Part shown: positions 52,335 to 64,000 of the stretch, one piece after another
How the letters are laid out: each line of letters starts with the position of its first letter
How positions within the stretch are numbered: the stretch's first letter is position 1
NCBI GenBank assembly: GCA_038380795.1
Contig: CM076266.1
Coordinates: forward strand, 9,322,001-9,386,000
Direction of reading: 5' to 3'
Length of the DNA: 64,000 bases
Source: Pyrocephalus nanus
Taxonomy: Eukaryota > Chordata > Aves > Passeriformes > Tyrannidae
Made by a program: the position numbers and the translations under genes
The notes under the pieces: model-generated
What the model was told of the DNA's origin: nothing
Database searches by the model: none
The model's input: the letters and a program-made list of their open reading frames with translations, nothing else

Positions 52335-52355
52335 TTAGAGTTGTTACAACTCTAA
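52335..52355. repeat. Small inverted repeat, 10-bp arms
   Basis: Arms ttagagttgt and acaactctaa flank a single T. It has no run of T after it and no gene context, so it is noted only as local structure. Confidence 0.9.
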
Positions 52356-54682
52356 AGATGCATTAAGAACATTCCATCCCTAATATACAGATCCTACCTT
52401 GCTTGAATGTACTTCAGTATTGTGAAACCATTTAAAGAAGTACTAAGAAAGTAAAAGGATACAGAAATTATATAACAATGTCCAGTAAAAACAACACATA
52501 CAACATTCTCTGGCTAAGTCATAATCACAGATTTATTCTCAACAATGTTAAAGCCCCAAAGATTATAAAATTAAACCTTGCAAGCTAATCTAACTCATGA
52601 CATGGTAATGCAGAAGCAACTTTGATGAGACTAACCCAGGAGAAAAAAGGTTCTGTATTTTTTCCTTCAAGGATATATAACAAGTAGGAGAAGAAGGCGT
52701 CAAAAGTAAGTATGTAGTATTAGATACAATCTTTTTAACTGGACTAAGGCAACAATGTTTGTTTTTCAAAGCTTTTTACAAAGGTAATTATTTCTGCCTC
52801 ATAGATAAAGTTTTTGAATCTAATTTTACACCACAGTAATCATTGCCACCATTTTATTTATTGCCTGCAATGAGCACTGGCTTTTTTGGTTGGTTTTTGG
52901 ATTGGGGTTTTTTGTGTGTTGTTTTTTTCTTCCACTGGGTTCTGCATACACTGCCCTAAGGGCACCACTATTTAAATAATGGGATGTCTTATGCGGATCT
53001 TGGTTAGGATGGAATTGCTCAGCCTCCCTTCCTGCTTCTAACCCAAAAGGCTCAAGAGACCTCCTGTCACACAAGCAGAGGTAGCCCCTCAAGGCACCAG
53101 ATAAATTTAGAGTTTTTCTAGATGTCTAAGACAGAAATGTTCTTGTGTGAAAGTAACAAAAGAATCTGATTGATTCTGCAAGGAAAAAAATGTACTATAG
53201 ATTATTCATAAAACCCTCATATTTCAAGGACTGACAGTAGGTAAAAATGTGATTATTCCCATCACTATGAAAGCAGATTGTCATAGTGACTCTGGGGTTT
53301 ATGTGTTAATTAAATCTTTTCTCCCAAAGATGTTGGCTTAAATTTTATGGGAATGATTGGTGTCAGCAAGTGGGCTTTTACTGCAACAGCAAGTCTGATG
53401 CAGGCAAGGACTGCTGTGTACACTGGTGTGGGTTTTTTACCAAGGGAGCCTCATTTGTAAAAGCTCAACCTTCTATTCTCTGCTTACTCCTCCTCCCCTG
53501 AAAAAAACACTCCCCAGTTTCAAAAGCAAGATATGCTGCAACAAGCCACTGCAGTACCAGTAAACTGGGGATGTAATCAGAGCACTGGAGTGCTACAAAC
53601 CAGAAGTGATGCTGGAGGGAAAATGGAAGGGAAAATGGTGCTGGAAGGCCATTCTTCTGCAAGCCTGTGCATCCAGGAGTGATTTTAGTAACTCCTATGC
53701 AATATGAAACTAAAGCACAGGGGTTCAAAAACTCAGCTGCAGTTTGATAGGCTCAGAAGTTGTTATTCATAATGGCACAGGATAGCTGCAGGACCAATAC
53801 TCTTTGGCACCAGTACTATTACTGATCACACTGTCATCTTTGAAGACTCTCATTAAGAATGCTTACAATCACTACATTTTCCGATGCTATTTTCCCAAAT
53901 TCTCAACACTGATACATTCTAGTACTGTTTATTACTGTCTTATGACAGTTGTGTTGTAGGACAGTAGAATATTGAAAACCTTTCTCTGAAAATGCCAGAC
54001 CATGATTTTCCACACTAAATTTGTGCTTGGTTTTTGTTTAGTGTTGCCTTTCGCTCCGTGTTGCATGGTTTGTACAATGATTGCCTTTAACTTCATTTAC
54101 ATGGAGAGAGTAACACGGTTTTCACCAGCACAGTGTTAAGCAAACTAACCTACCTTACAACAGCACCTTAAACCAATATCACCCATCTGATTTCAGGCTT
54201 ATATAAGGAGAAGGCAGAAGACAATCTTGCAAACACTATCTATCCTCCTGCCCGTGGCCTTTCCACACATCCCCAGTGCAAGCACACGGTACTTGTGGAA
54301 CAGACAATATTTGTGGTCTTTCACATACTATGTTTAGTTTTCAGCCTGCTTGATTCAGTTTCTGCATTAGGGAATGGGGTTTTTCTTAGGAATATGTTTC
54401 CTCTGCTGAGTGTGAGGATGCAACAACTGTGGAACTAATTCAACAGAAAATGTTACAATAAACCAAAGACAAAAAGTAATTGTTCAGATAAGGAACAAAC
54501 ACTGAGATACTCCATAAAGAAATTGTAACAGTAGAAATAAGACTCTACAGAGAACCCTGAAAACTGAACTACTTTATCAAGGCCAAAGACTTGGAGAAAA
54601 TTTATGGGTAGGGTTCACGCTGCTTTGTCTGAACTGTTGAGATGGTCACTTCAGTACCAGAGGGGGAGGAGGGAGGGAAACC

Positions 54683-54745
54683 TCTTTTGGTCATGGGCCT
54701 TGATGGTAGCACTGGTAGCAATTCCTTTTGGTCATGGCCTTGCTC
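54683..54745. repeat. Short direct repeat, 41-bp spacing
   Basis: The phrase cttttggtcatgg followed by (g)ccttg occurs at about 54684 and again at about 54725. The sequence between the copies is only partly similar, so this may be an old two-copy tandem repeat. Confidence 0.7.
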
Positions 54746-55065
54746 TGAGCAGCACAGTACAGAGGGAGTCTCAGGGCTGTGGGCCCTCAGGTTCAAGGTC
54801 CATGACAGGTGCAACTCTTGTGTATTTTCTTTCAGGAGCCTGTAGTAAGGCATTTCAGTACACCAGTAATGGTGAATCCTTAAAAGAGAAATCACAGTTT
54901 ACATGGGCCTCAGAAATACAGAGCATGAGCTGGAAAGACCAAAAGCAGCGAAAAGACTTCTCATGGATGCCATTTATGTTTCCTCAGTTCTCTTGAGGCT
55001 GGCTAATCCTTTCTATGTCAAAGAAAACTAATGGTTTCTGCAGTGTATTTAACAGTCCTGCTTGA

Positions 55066-55246
55066 TGGGCACTGGAAAAGACTCCCCAGAGAAGTGGTCA
55101 CAGCACCAAGCCTGACAGAGGTCAGAAGCATTTGGTCTCAGGTACATGATATGATTTTGGGGGTTGTCCTGTGCAGGGCCAGGAACTGGACCTCTATGAT
55201 CCTTGTGGGTCCCATCCTACTCAGGATATTCTATGATTCTATCATT
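55066..55246 (+). mobile_element. CR1 LINE terminal fragment
   Basis: Sense-orientation CR1 tail, about 180 bp. It includes gactccccagagaagtggtc, ggaactggacctctatgatc, cttgtgggtcccatcctact and the terminal motif ggatattctatgattctatc. The 72-codon open frame over it is repeat-derived. Confidence 0.9.
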
Positions 55247-56754
55247 TGATTTCACCACTAGTTTCTTAACCGGCTTAAAGATTTCTGATCACCTTTGATC
55301 TAGATTTTGGCCAGACGAAGAGAGTGAACTGTTGGATGCCACAGCACCTTTTTGCAGAAGATATGGATGTTTTGAGCTCAGATCTTGAGGATAATGCTTA
55401 CTTTAGGCTTCCTGCCTTTGGTCTCATTTAACTTGCTGCAGATTTCTCTTTCACATGTTCTTTCATGTTAAATACAATAAAAGCAGCCAGACTAAAATGT
55501 GAAACATCTCACAGTTTAAAATAATTCTTCTGAGAGCCTTTTTAGGTTTCCATCTCCAGTTCTCTACATCTTGGAGGATGAAAAGAGAGTCAGAAAGTAT
55601 ATAAAATTCATATGTAACTAAATTTCTTCCATTGCTTTATCTTCTAATGACGTCTCTATCTGTGAGAGCTACCCCAATTGTTATTTTTTAGCTGACAGAT
55701 TCAGACCCTACAGAACCAGTAGCAAAACCTTGTCTCTCTCAGATGCCAATCTCTAGCTCACATTATTGGTAGAATATACTTTGACACTCTAATGACAACA
55801 AAGAAATAAATGGGGAAAGAAATATAAATATTTCCTTTGGGGTTTATGTAGATTTATATAAAGTTTTAAAGTCTGGCAGAGTATCACCTGCAAAGTATTT
55901 CCCTCCTGCTTTTGTTTAATCTCAGTTTTCAGGGCATGGCTCTTTCACTAAGTTAGTTATACCTTCTGGAGAATACAGCTCATACCTCTGCTAAAAATAG
56001 CCAATGTTATCTATGGTGGTAATACATTATCCCTCTAGATGAAATGAGTCCCCAGCTCCGTGCAAGACTATGATGTCATGATTTAACATCATGCCATAAC
56101 CATGAAAATTTCCATATCCATTTCAACCATGTGAAAAATAGATCATCCAATTTAGACCTGGTTAGTTGACCTAAAAGGATCCTGAGCCAATCTGTAATTC
56201 TATCAGGAGTTTTGTCTAGCACATCAAAACAAACAAACAAACAGGCAGGATCTAGGCTATAAAGCTATTTGATTTAGAGATGAATCTGAAATGAAAGTAC
56301 AGGAATAAATATCTCTTAACTTTAATGTGAGCTGCTGAGCACTTCTGAAAATTAGTTTAATCCATTTAAATGTTCAGGAGTGGATTTGGGAGCCAACTTT
56401 ATGTAATTGTCAAAGCGTTTCCACAAAGTGTACTGGACACTGAATACAGGAAAATTAGATTGTCTGGTGAAAATAAGATTCTGTATCTTCCAATGTCTAA
56501 AAACCTCCCAGTGAGGAAGATGAAAACAGAAATATTTTAAGGAACAATCCACTTACGGAGGTAATTTAAATATTAGAACACTGAATGATAATCTTCCTCT
56601 TCTATTGACTAATAAAGATTACACTTTTCAATTTACAAGAAAAATACAGTGATGAGGAGTCATTTCTAAAATCTGGTCCTAGAAAGTTGGCACAACTTAG
56701 AACAATCCCATTAAGGGATTTTTATTCCTGCTACAAAATGCATAGACTTTGCTA

Positions 56755-56757
<3 letters not shown>

Positions 56758-56791
<34 letters not shown>
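56758..56791. repeat. Poly-T run (34 bp)
   Basis: Uninterrupted thymine run, the longest pure homopolymer in the window. No recognisable retroelement body adjoins it. Confidence 0.97.
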
Positions 56792-56794
<3 letters not shown>

Positions 56795-56917
56795 CTGTCT
56801 ATACAATCCCACATTTTTCAGTGGTTTTATACATAAGTGAGAGAATATCTGTAGCTCAACAAATTGTGAATGAGGAATAGAATATGTCTTCATCTGGAAG
56901 AGGTCTATCAAGTTACC

Positions 56918-57045
56918 CTGGTCAAGACATCTTCCTGACTCTCAATTCCACTATCCATAAAATGAAGGCAATTATACCAACTTTCCTTGTCAGGTGCCTG
57001 GTATTATTATATAAAAGACTGTTGTTATTTGACATACATCCCTTC
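56918..57045 (+). mobile_element. MIR-like ancient SINE fragment
   Basis: Contains cttcctgactctcaattcca, ctatccataaaatgaaggca and attataccaactttccttgt. This is the sense MIR core pattern, with gtaaaatgggga-like wording followed by ataat and a tacct-like block. It is diverged and the borders are approximate. Confidence 0.55.
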
Positions 57046-59563
57046 TGGTTCTAAGAATAGAAAGAGCAGCACTACTGGCAGTATATATTACTCCCTATCA
57101 AATGTGGAGCAGATGTTGTAGTAATGAATACTACACAACATGAAGATTACCTTTTGGTTATAATAAAAACTCTGCTCATTCCTCTACCAAAAATTTTGTT
57201 CCAAACTTCCTCAGCACAGGGGATCTGACTGATTTTTGAGCAAATTTTGCATATTCAGAGCACTCTGATCAAGGTGAAGTTAACTTCTGCCTCACTGGTG
57301 AGTTAGTGGTCTTGCTAAAGGCCTACTGTGGACATGTAGGATCCTATTGTAGGATGCCAGAGTCCTATGGACCAGACATGCTTCATGAATGGCCAGTTAG
57401 ACCACTTCAGGAGGACTAGTGCTGAATATTGGCTGCTGACCTCAAGACCAGTTCAGCTTCATGCTAATTATCTGTACAATGTTACAAACGGATTCCACAT
57501 TTCCAACAAATTCCCGAGACAAACTACAAATCTGATGAGTGAGGACAACCACTTTGAATAATGGACTATTTTTGACCTGGACCTAATGATTTATGCATTC
57601 AACGCTCAAAGTTTCCCCTTCTGGTTAAAGAACAAGAAGAAAACATGTAAATGAAGGCACAGGAGGAGTTCTGCAGGGAGAGACACTGGCAGCATGGCCA
57701 GCTCTGCATGCTGAGCTAAATGGAGCTCAAACTCTAATGTAAGCCAGTGGGCAATGTCAAAGGGAACAAGAGGAAAAACAGAAGTAAACAATGATGAAAA
57801 CTATATGTTCTGTATTTCCCAACATGCCTGTCAAAACAATCCCATAAATTGATCCATTTTGGTAGCAAAAAATCTGATGCAGTTATACAGATGGCTTGAT
57901 TGCTGGCGTTTGCCAAGCCTGCTCTCAGCCTGAGGAGAGCAACATGTAGTTCAATGTTATTCTGAGGTTATGTCAGTCTCACAAGCAGTTGCTCTCTCGT
58001 TTGCTTTTCCTCCTTCCAATTGCCAAGTGCCTTTGGAAACCCACTTACTGAACTCTGAAACGCTCCCTTAGTGCCGTCATGCAAATTATGTATTGTCTTT
58101 ACCAGGCTGTACCTAGTGCCCTTCCAATACTCTGTTTAGCAATTGTAACGCAGCACTATAATGGACATCCAGTCAGCCCTGTCAGATTAGTTCAATTGAA
58201 TCATTTTCTGCAAAAATGAAGAATAATCTACAGTACAGAAATAGGCCTGACATTGGGAATTGCACTCTTTAAACCTAAATGTCAGTTTAATGCCCAGTAA
58301 AATCTTAAGTAAGGTATAGTTCAATCCACCTAAAATTTGCTTAAATCAGAATGCAGGCAATGAAGGCTAGCTTCTCCATTTTCAACAGTGCTGAGCACCA
58401 CACTAAAATTGCAAGATATTTCTCTGCAGCCTGAAAGTTGCCTGAGTGTCTTTTCTGGGGAGATAAATGCCACTCCCACTCAGACTCTCTTTTGCTACCC
58501 AAACTCAAGACAATGGCATCTCCACTCCACTTATTTATCCTGGAGAATGTTTAAAAATTTGGCTTCACCTGAGTTCAGCTTGAATAGTATTAAACACACA
58601 TCTAAGTCAGAGGATAAAGTAGAGTTTGAACAAAGAACTTTTGAGGAGGAGACATTTTATTTAGATTAATGTTTACTTTAAAACAATTTCACTATATACT
58701 AATGTAAATTACACACATGCTCAAAAGCTGTTTGGACCAGCAGTTTTCCTTACTACTGAGTGCCACATGTTAAGAGTCAGGTTCTGTCTTGCACATTATC
58801 TATCCTTCTCTCTTGCTTTTAGGCCTGAAGATGAACAACTGGGTGATGGACAGTGCTATCTCTCAGGTCTGGTACATAGAGCAGTTGTCCAGAATGTGAG
58901 AGTTAAAACTGCTCAGACCAACCTCAGTAAGATCTCTTCCATCTTCTGCTTCACTTTCTAACTCCCACAGTAATAAGCAGAAGACAGGCAGAAGATGCTA
59001 GACACAGTGCTTGTCAGCAGAGCAGCACTAGACACACTGGATCCCAGAATATCCTACTTGTTTGGCATCTCTCAATGAGACAGGGAGATACTTTTGCAGT
59101 CTGGGCTGTCTTCTGGGGTCTTCAAACGTCCCTTCTAATCAGTGGAAGAAAGAAGATGCCTAACCTCCCTGTGTGGGTATATTTTCACCTGTCTCTCAAG
59201 GAGCTCAGTGATGTGAAATGCAGTGGATGACATCCTTGGGGAATATGTGCAGCATCCAGCAGCTATAAGTTTGGTACCTAAATGAGGCAGTCTGGCTTTC
59301 ACTCTAAATTCTGAAACAACCACATTTCAGCTTTAAAGCTAGAAAGGTGCCTTAAAGGGAAAAAGTACTGAACACATGGATAACAAGACACACACCCAAA
59401 GCTCTTGAAAACACAAGATGAATGGACTAAATCTATTGAAGAATTTAATTTCAATAATCAACTTTTACTGAACAATAAGAGTTATACACAAGTCAAAGTG
59501 TTGGGTTAGAATGGTAAGATCCTTTCTCATTTGATTCTTTAACTCACTGACTCACAGGTTAGC

Positions 59564-59580
59564 AAAAAAAAAAAAAAAAA
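59564..59580. repeat. Poly-A run (17 bp)
   Basis: Uninterrupted adenine run, about 200 bp from the T tract at 59784. Confidence 0.95.
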
Positions 59581-59783
59581 TCTACCAGAAGACCTAGTCT
59601 GACAATTGCCTAAGTGGGTTCACCAAAGATCAGTGACTTCTGGTGGTGGTACTTTACTCTATTTTTCAGATCAGGTTTGATCTGAAAAACATAATTTTGT
59701 TGGCCCTGCCTACCTCTGTATTTATTTTAAATGTTTATGAATTTTTTACAGTCATTCATTTAGTGGACACAAATAGGAACTTC

Positions 59784-59823
59784 TTTTTTTTTTTTTTTTT
59801 TTTTTAGATTTATTTTTTTTTTT
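59784..59823. repeat. Two adjacent poly-T runs
   Basis: A run of 22 T, then agattta, then a further T run of 12. With the A run at 59564-59580, this gives opposed A and T tracts about 200 bp apart. Confidence 0.95.
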
Positions 59824-61070
59824 AGTACTGATCTGAGAGTAATTTTTTTCCATCTAGTCTGTTTAAATACTGAATTTCAAGAAAGATGCATTCTGTAGTT
59901 TAAAATAGTTATTTAAGAATTCCACCTGGCCATTTCTCAATAATGTCTCTGTTTTGACTGACATCAAATCGGCACCCTCTTATTGACAGGGCAACTGACT
60001 GTAACTATCACTTTCTTATATACAACACAGGGCCCTTAGCACTGAAGATAAAAAGCTAAACGTAAGAAAAAAAAGAAAGTTCAAAAACATGGGTCTGGAA
60101 TACCATATGGAATGCTTCAGAGAGTCAGATAAAGAGTCTGCCTTTAGGATTAATAATGTTGAGGACTAACTTTCTCTGGCTGCTAAAAGCATTTGGCAGC
60201 AGTCTGGACACTGACTGGGTGCAGGCAAGTTCCTGGCTGATGGGAAGCTGGGAGGAGAAGCCTGGCCAGCTCCAGCACAAGCTGTCATCCTCTCTCCATG
60301 CCTGGAAAAGAGCAGGTATGTTTGTCACAGGGCTCAGGCTGAGCAACAAGACTCTGAGGTGCCTGAAGGAGCTTCTTTAGAATGACTTACAGAGTTGCCA
60401 GGAACTGTGTCTGCTTATTACTTGCTCTAATGAGTGCAAAATCTTAAATCCAGTAGAAGGGGGCTGTTGTAACAGCTGACAGTAGCTTCAGCATTTTTAA
60501 CCACCCACCTTGATGGGCTAGTGTCAGGCTTGATTTCTTTCCCACTGTATCTCCATTCTCAGTGCTCTGCTTGGCAAGGAGAAGCAGAGGAGCTAAAATG
60601 CCAGAACTTGGGCACTGCCCCTGGGCAAGGGGCTGGTGCATGCCAGCTAGGACTGCTTTGCCGCTAAAAGCAGTCAAGAGAAAAGGGTAAAGATCAGGAA
60701 AGCAATTTCCAGTTCCTGCTGCTGGGGCAAGGAAGGAGCGAGAAGAGCAGCGCTGAAGGAAGCACATTCCCAGCAGTACATACTAACTCCAGACCCTGAG
60801 TCAGTTCCCAGCAGCAGCCACCAGCACAAGACTGGAGGTTATTTTAAACCACCTTGGATATGCTACTGCCTGATTTTCTAAAACTGGCAATAAATACAGG
60901 TTAGCCCAAAGAAAAGCGCTAAGAAATGAAGTCCAAGAAAATCCTGGAAAAGTTCTGAAGGAGAGTGAGAGAAGTGGTCAGCTGATATATGCCTCTGCAA
61001 GGACAACCTAAGGAACAGTCTACCCTGGGAAAAACTGCCTTGACAAACAAAACCCATTAGTTCTTTAATT

Positions 61071-61110
61071 TTCCTTTTTTTTTTCTTTTTTTTTTTTTTC
61101 CTTTTTTTTT
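61071..61110. repeat. Poly-T tract with C interruptions
   Basis: About 36 thymines of 40, broken by single or double C. A pyrimidine-only tract on the plus strand. Confidence 0.95.
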
Positions 61111-61899
61111 GTCTTGGGCACTGTTGTGTTCACACTACTAATGATCAAGAAAAAAAGATGTAAAGATGTTAAAATAGTTGTTCAGTAACAGTATGCAAAA
61201 AAACCTAGTATTTCCTCAATTCCCTGAGCAAAAACTTAAAGGTGTGAGTGTTGCTATGAAATTTCCAATGTTCAGGGGGTTGCCCAAAGTCCAGCCATAA
61301 AGTAACAAACCATCCATATTCAATCCCAGAAATACGAGGGACACCTGACCGAATAAATGAGAATATTATACATGAAAAGATCAGAGCCCAGCTGATTCAT
61401 TGTCTGACTCCACAGGTCAGGAACGGGCCATTTTACCCTTACATGAACCTCATGAAACAGATGAGCCTGGTGTTGAATAATTATTTTAGCCTTGCCCTTT
61501 TCCTGTGTACTGCAGCCCAGGCCAAGAACCTTATACCCTGCAGCAAGAGTATTCCTTCTGAAAACAAGTAAGATTATGATACAATTCTACAAGCAATTAG
61601 TTAATGTGATAATGTATATGCTCAATACTTACAAAAACCTCTCCTTTTTAAAAATCTCCTGCTAAACTCTTGCCCTTTTTTTTAGAAATGCACAGTTGAA
61701 ATGGGCCACTGCTTTCAGGATTTGCATGCCTTCTCTTAAATTTTCAAGTCTGAAATATGTGCCACTGTACCAAGGGCAGGATTCACATATATAAATACAG
61801 CAAAGCTTTTCTTCAAATTTTCCACAGCCTCAGAGCACAGACTATGAGAGGTTTTAAGAATACCTTTTGTTCTTCCCCCCCCCCGTACTATTTTTGTTA

Positions 61900-62170
61900 A
61901 TGTCTATTATTCTGTCACACTTATTCCAGCTGAATTTCATCTACCATTGTGCTCCTTAATCCCTCAATGTATTTAAATCCATCTGGAATTTTTCTAAATC
62001 CTCCATAGTTCTTCCTAACAGAGACAATTTGCCGAGGAGGTATCACTAATCTCTCTACACGCTGAGAAGCAGCAGTTCATGACGAATCTTTCTCTCCTAT
62101 CTCATAACCAGTTCTTAATCCTCAGTGACACCCTGGCCCTTGCTCTGTGACTCACTCTCCTTAAAGTCAG
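61900..62170 (-). mobile_element. Ancient CR1/L3-type LINE fragment
   Basis: Two blocks shared with the LINE pieces at 6.5 and 34.0 kb, in the same order: ccagctgaatttcatctacc with attgtgctcctt (about 61927-61958), then ctcataaccagttcttaatc (about 62101-62120). The spacing between them is shorter than in the 6.5 kb piece, implying an internal deletion. Borders are approximate. Confidence 0.55.
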
Positions 62171-62544
62171 TATGAAGAGCATCCCATTTATCTCCTGTTG
62201 ATTTGAAGGGTAGGTACAACTTGCAGTTTTGCTGCAACAGCAGCTTTTCTCCCGGGAGATTCTGATGTATCTCAACAGAAGGTGCTTCGGGTCTGAGGGT
62301 CTTCCGAGTGTGGTGCTGCCAAGATGGAAAAGAAGGGGCTCCTGGCACTGCCTCCTGGAGGTCCAGGCTCAATGGTCCTCAGATATAAATAGCCAAGATT
62401 TAAAACATGTGGTTTAAAATAGTAGCTGATCATTAATGTGGTCTCAGAGTCAGTGAACACAGCACTTCTCCATCTCAGAGAAGCTGTAAACAATACTAGG
62501 AAAGCTTTTATTTTAAGGACACATTTTAATTCTTTTGGATTTAT

Positions 62545-62577
62545 CTTTTTTTCCCTCCTCTTTTTTTTTTTTTTTTT
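62545..62577. repeat. T-rich pyrimidine tract
   Basis: Runs of T separated by ccctcctc. Pyrimidine only over about 33 bp. Confidence 0.93.
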
Positions 62578-63159
62578 CTGCTAAGATTAGTAAATATTTT
62601 AACAAGCAACATAACGGGGAAACTCAGCTACTGAAGTATGAAATAGATGTGAAGCCTTTTGTGTGCAAATTTCATCAGTAACTGAGCTATGGGAGAGCTG
62701 CTGATGCGATTGCAATAAACAGACATAGCTTTACCAAAGTTCCACAAGACATACTCACTCCCATCTTTCCACTGACTCCTGTCTCCTGGGAATTGCCTTC
62801 ATGGCACTTTTTAGCAAACCAACACCACTCTGACCTGAAAGGTCATTTACCAAAACCAGCTCATTTAGCTGCTGCTGCCAACATCTGAGCCCCACACCCC
62901 GAAATCCAAAGGAAAGATGTTCCATTTGCCTGAGGAGGGAATAAATGGAGTATGTTGCCACCCACACCTGCCCCACAAATGGAGCTCCTGCCACCTCAGG
63001 TAGCACACAGCATGTCAGAGAAGACACAGAAATACAGTGACATGACCCTGCCATTCTCATCAGACTGGCAATCATCAGTACAAAGCTATTGAATCCAGCC
63101 TTTTCAGCTCTTGCTTCTCTTTTTCTAGACACAAAGGAAGTCTCATTCATCACAGGAAA

Positions 63160-63245
63160 GATGCATATTATCCATACAACAGAGAAGAAACTGAGACATT
63201 AGAGGGCTTTGCTCCAGGTCGGAGAGGAGGTAAGTGCCATAGCAA
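63160..63245 (-). mobile_element. Possible MIR-like SINE fragment
   Basis: The stretch attatccatacaacagagaa followed by gaaactgagacattagaggg and taagtgccatag recalls the antisense MIR core. Only one block is convincing, so this is a weak call. Confidence 0.38.
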
Positions 63246-64000
63246 GGACTACTGGGAATATTTTGAATCAAAGTAATTTATAGTGTTGCCGTTAAATTCT
63301 TTCTGAGCCTACCAAGCCTAAAAAAAACATTTAGACACTGAAATTGTATTTATTTCTCTTGTCTGGAAGTGCCCCTGAGAGTAACTCATCTGATAATCTA
63401 TAATGAAAGTCCTGGGCACTGATGCTTCAAGTCCAAGGTGTTACAGCAGCCTGCCTTGTCTGTCTGAGTTTGAGTTCTTTTGTCCGTGCTCCAGTGTCAT
63501 TTCATACATCTTGAAGCACACACCCCCACCAAAGACTTAAAGAATTTCATGGACTTAGTTTGGTTTTAACATGGTCTGTGTCTTACATTACGTTATAAAA
63601 TTATTAATTTTGTAAATGGTTCGCATTTACTCAGAATTCATGAGAGCAACCAAATAACTTCTAAGCACAGAGCTATTCACTGGATTGTTTGAGAGCTGCC
63701 AGACTTCACAGCACTGTTATCGTAATCATTTTAAGGACACAGCAATTTTATTGCATTGGGCTGCACTTTCGTTTTTCTATGCTTGTTTCCTCAAAGGCTT
63801 TATTAGCCATAAAACCTTTTTAAGCTTACTTCTGTTTTGACAGCTCAGCAAATTCCCACTTTCTGTAATTTTCCCCCCTCTTTTCCCACCACCAGTAAGT
63901 GTGAATTTAAACCTCTTAATATAGACAGATTCAAGTCCAGACCAATTTGTAACACAAATGACATTCGCTAAAAATCAATGGCAGTGGTCAGGCCATGAAG

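Larger units (their letters stand above)
51605..64000 (-). other. PTPRN2: PTPRN2 intron (upstream of the 51.5 kb exon), right edge of window
   Basis: Inferred intron, continuing past the right edge. I searched for the exon that should precede PLSVEKGL (family wording EEYGYIVT just before it) and did not see it. The block holds a CR1 tail at 55.1 kb, MIR-like pieces near 56.9 and 63.2 kb, an old CR1/L3-type LINE piece at 61.9-62.2 kb, and long A or T runs at 56.8, 59.6, 59.8, 61.1 and 62.5 kb. GC-richer stretches at 58.4-59.3, 60.2-60.8 and 62.7-63.1 kb carry open frames of up to 132 codons, but their peptides match no family I know. Confidence 0.7.

Noticed and set aside
54604..54996. 130-codon plus-strand open frame
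   Set aside because: Runs across a small direct repeat, has shadow frames on both strands and matches no known protein.
60509..60663. Minus-strand 155-nt segment with acceptor ctgcttttag and donor gtgggt
   Set aside because: Leaves phase 1, while the next PTPRN2 exon needs phase 2; the peptide is low in family resemblance. It could at most be a non-coding exon.
62763..63127. Minus-strand open frame of up to 132 codons ending at a gtgagtat donor in phase 2, in position to precede the 51.5 kb exon
   Set aside because: Its peptide (ending IPRRQESVERW) has nothing like the EEYGYIVT segment expected there in the IA-2 family, and its composition is not protein-like throughout.

Overview
The window looks like avian nuclear DNA. 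It is AT-rich and almost entirely non-coding. Its commonest recognisable repeats are CR1 LINE tails, with the CR1-type terminal motif (attctatgattctat or its complement) at several places. No Alu, L1 or other mammalian lineage-specific repeat was recognised. A thinner layer of very old amniote repeats (MIR-like SINE pieces and CR1/L3-type LINE pieces) lies underneath. I cannot name the species.

The only gene I can identify is PTPRN2 (phogrin / IA-2beta), read on the minus strand. Two short internal exons are supported by strong splice sites, matching phase and clear resemblance to the mature ectodomain of the IA-2 family: 51518-51604 (87 nt, phase 2 to 2) and 35423-35502 (80 nt, phase 2 to 1). 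They join in frame across an intron of about 16.0 kb. Neither appears as a long open reading frame, because each is under 30 codons. I found no further PTPRN2 exon, so I read the window as two exons of a very long gene with three intron blocks: 64000-51605, 51517-35503 and 35422-1, in transcript order. The transmembrane and phosphatase-domain exons should lie left of the window, and the signal-peptide and pro-region exons right of it.

Layout from left to right. 1-35422 is intron with old LINE fragments (about 6.5-7.2 kb and 34.0-34.8 kb), CR1 tails (8.4, 9.2, 26.4 and 32.9 kb), MIR-like pieces (10.2 and 24.0 kb), a TA/CA tract (23.1 kb), a GATA microsatellite (30.9 kb), and a speculative plus-strand chain of small exon-like segments at 15.0-17.1 kb. 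35503-51517 is intron with a well-preserved CR1 (36.0 kb), a CpG-retaining patch (38.1-38.3 kb), two perfect palindromes (39.45 and 40.97 kb), a MIR-like piece and a short tandem duplication. 51605-64000 is intron with a CR1 tail (55.1 kb), MIR-like pieces, an old LINE piece (61.9 kb) and several long A or T runs.

Most open frames of 60-130 codons in the window overlap repeats or have no family resemblance, and I treat them as chance. The most open question is whether the 15.0-17.1 kb plus-strand segments, which share compatible phases, are a real antisense nested gene or a coincidence of splice-like motifs.
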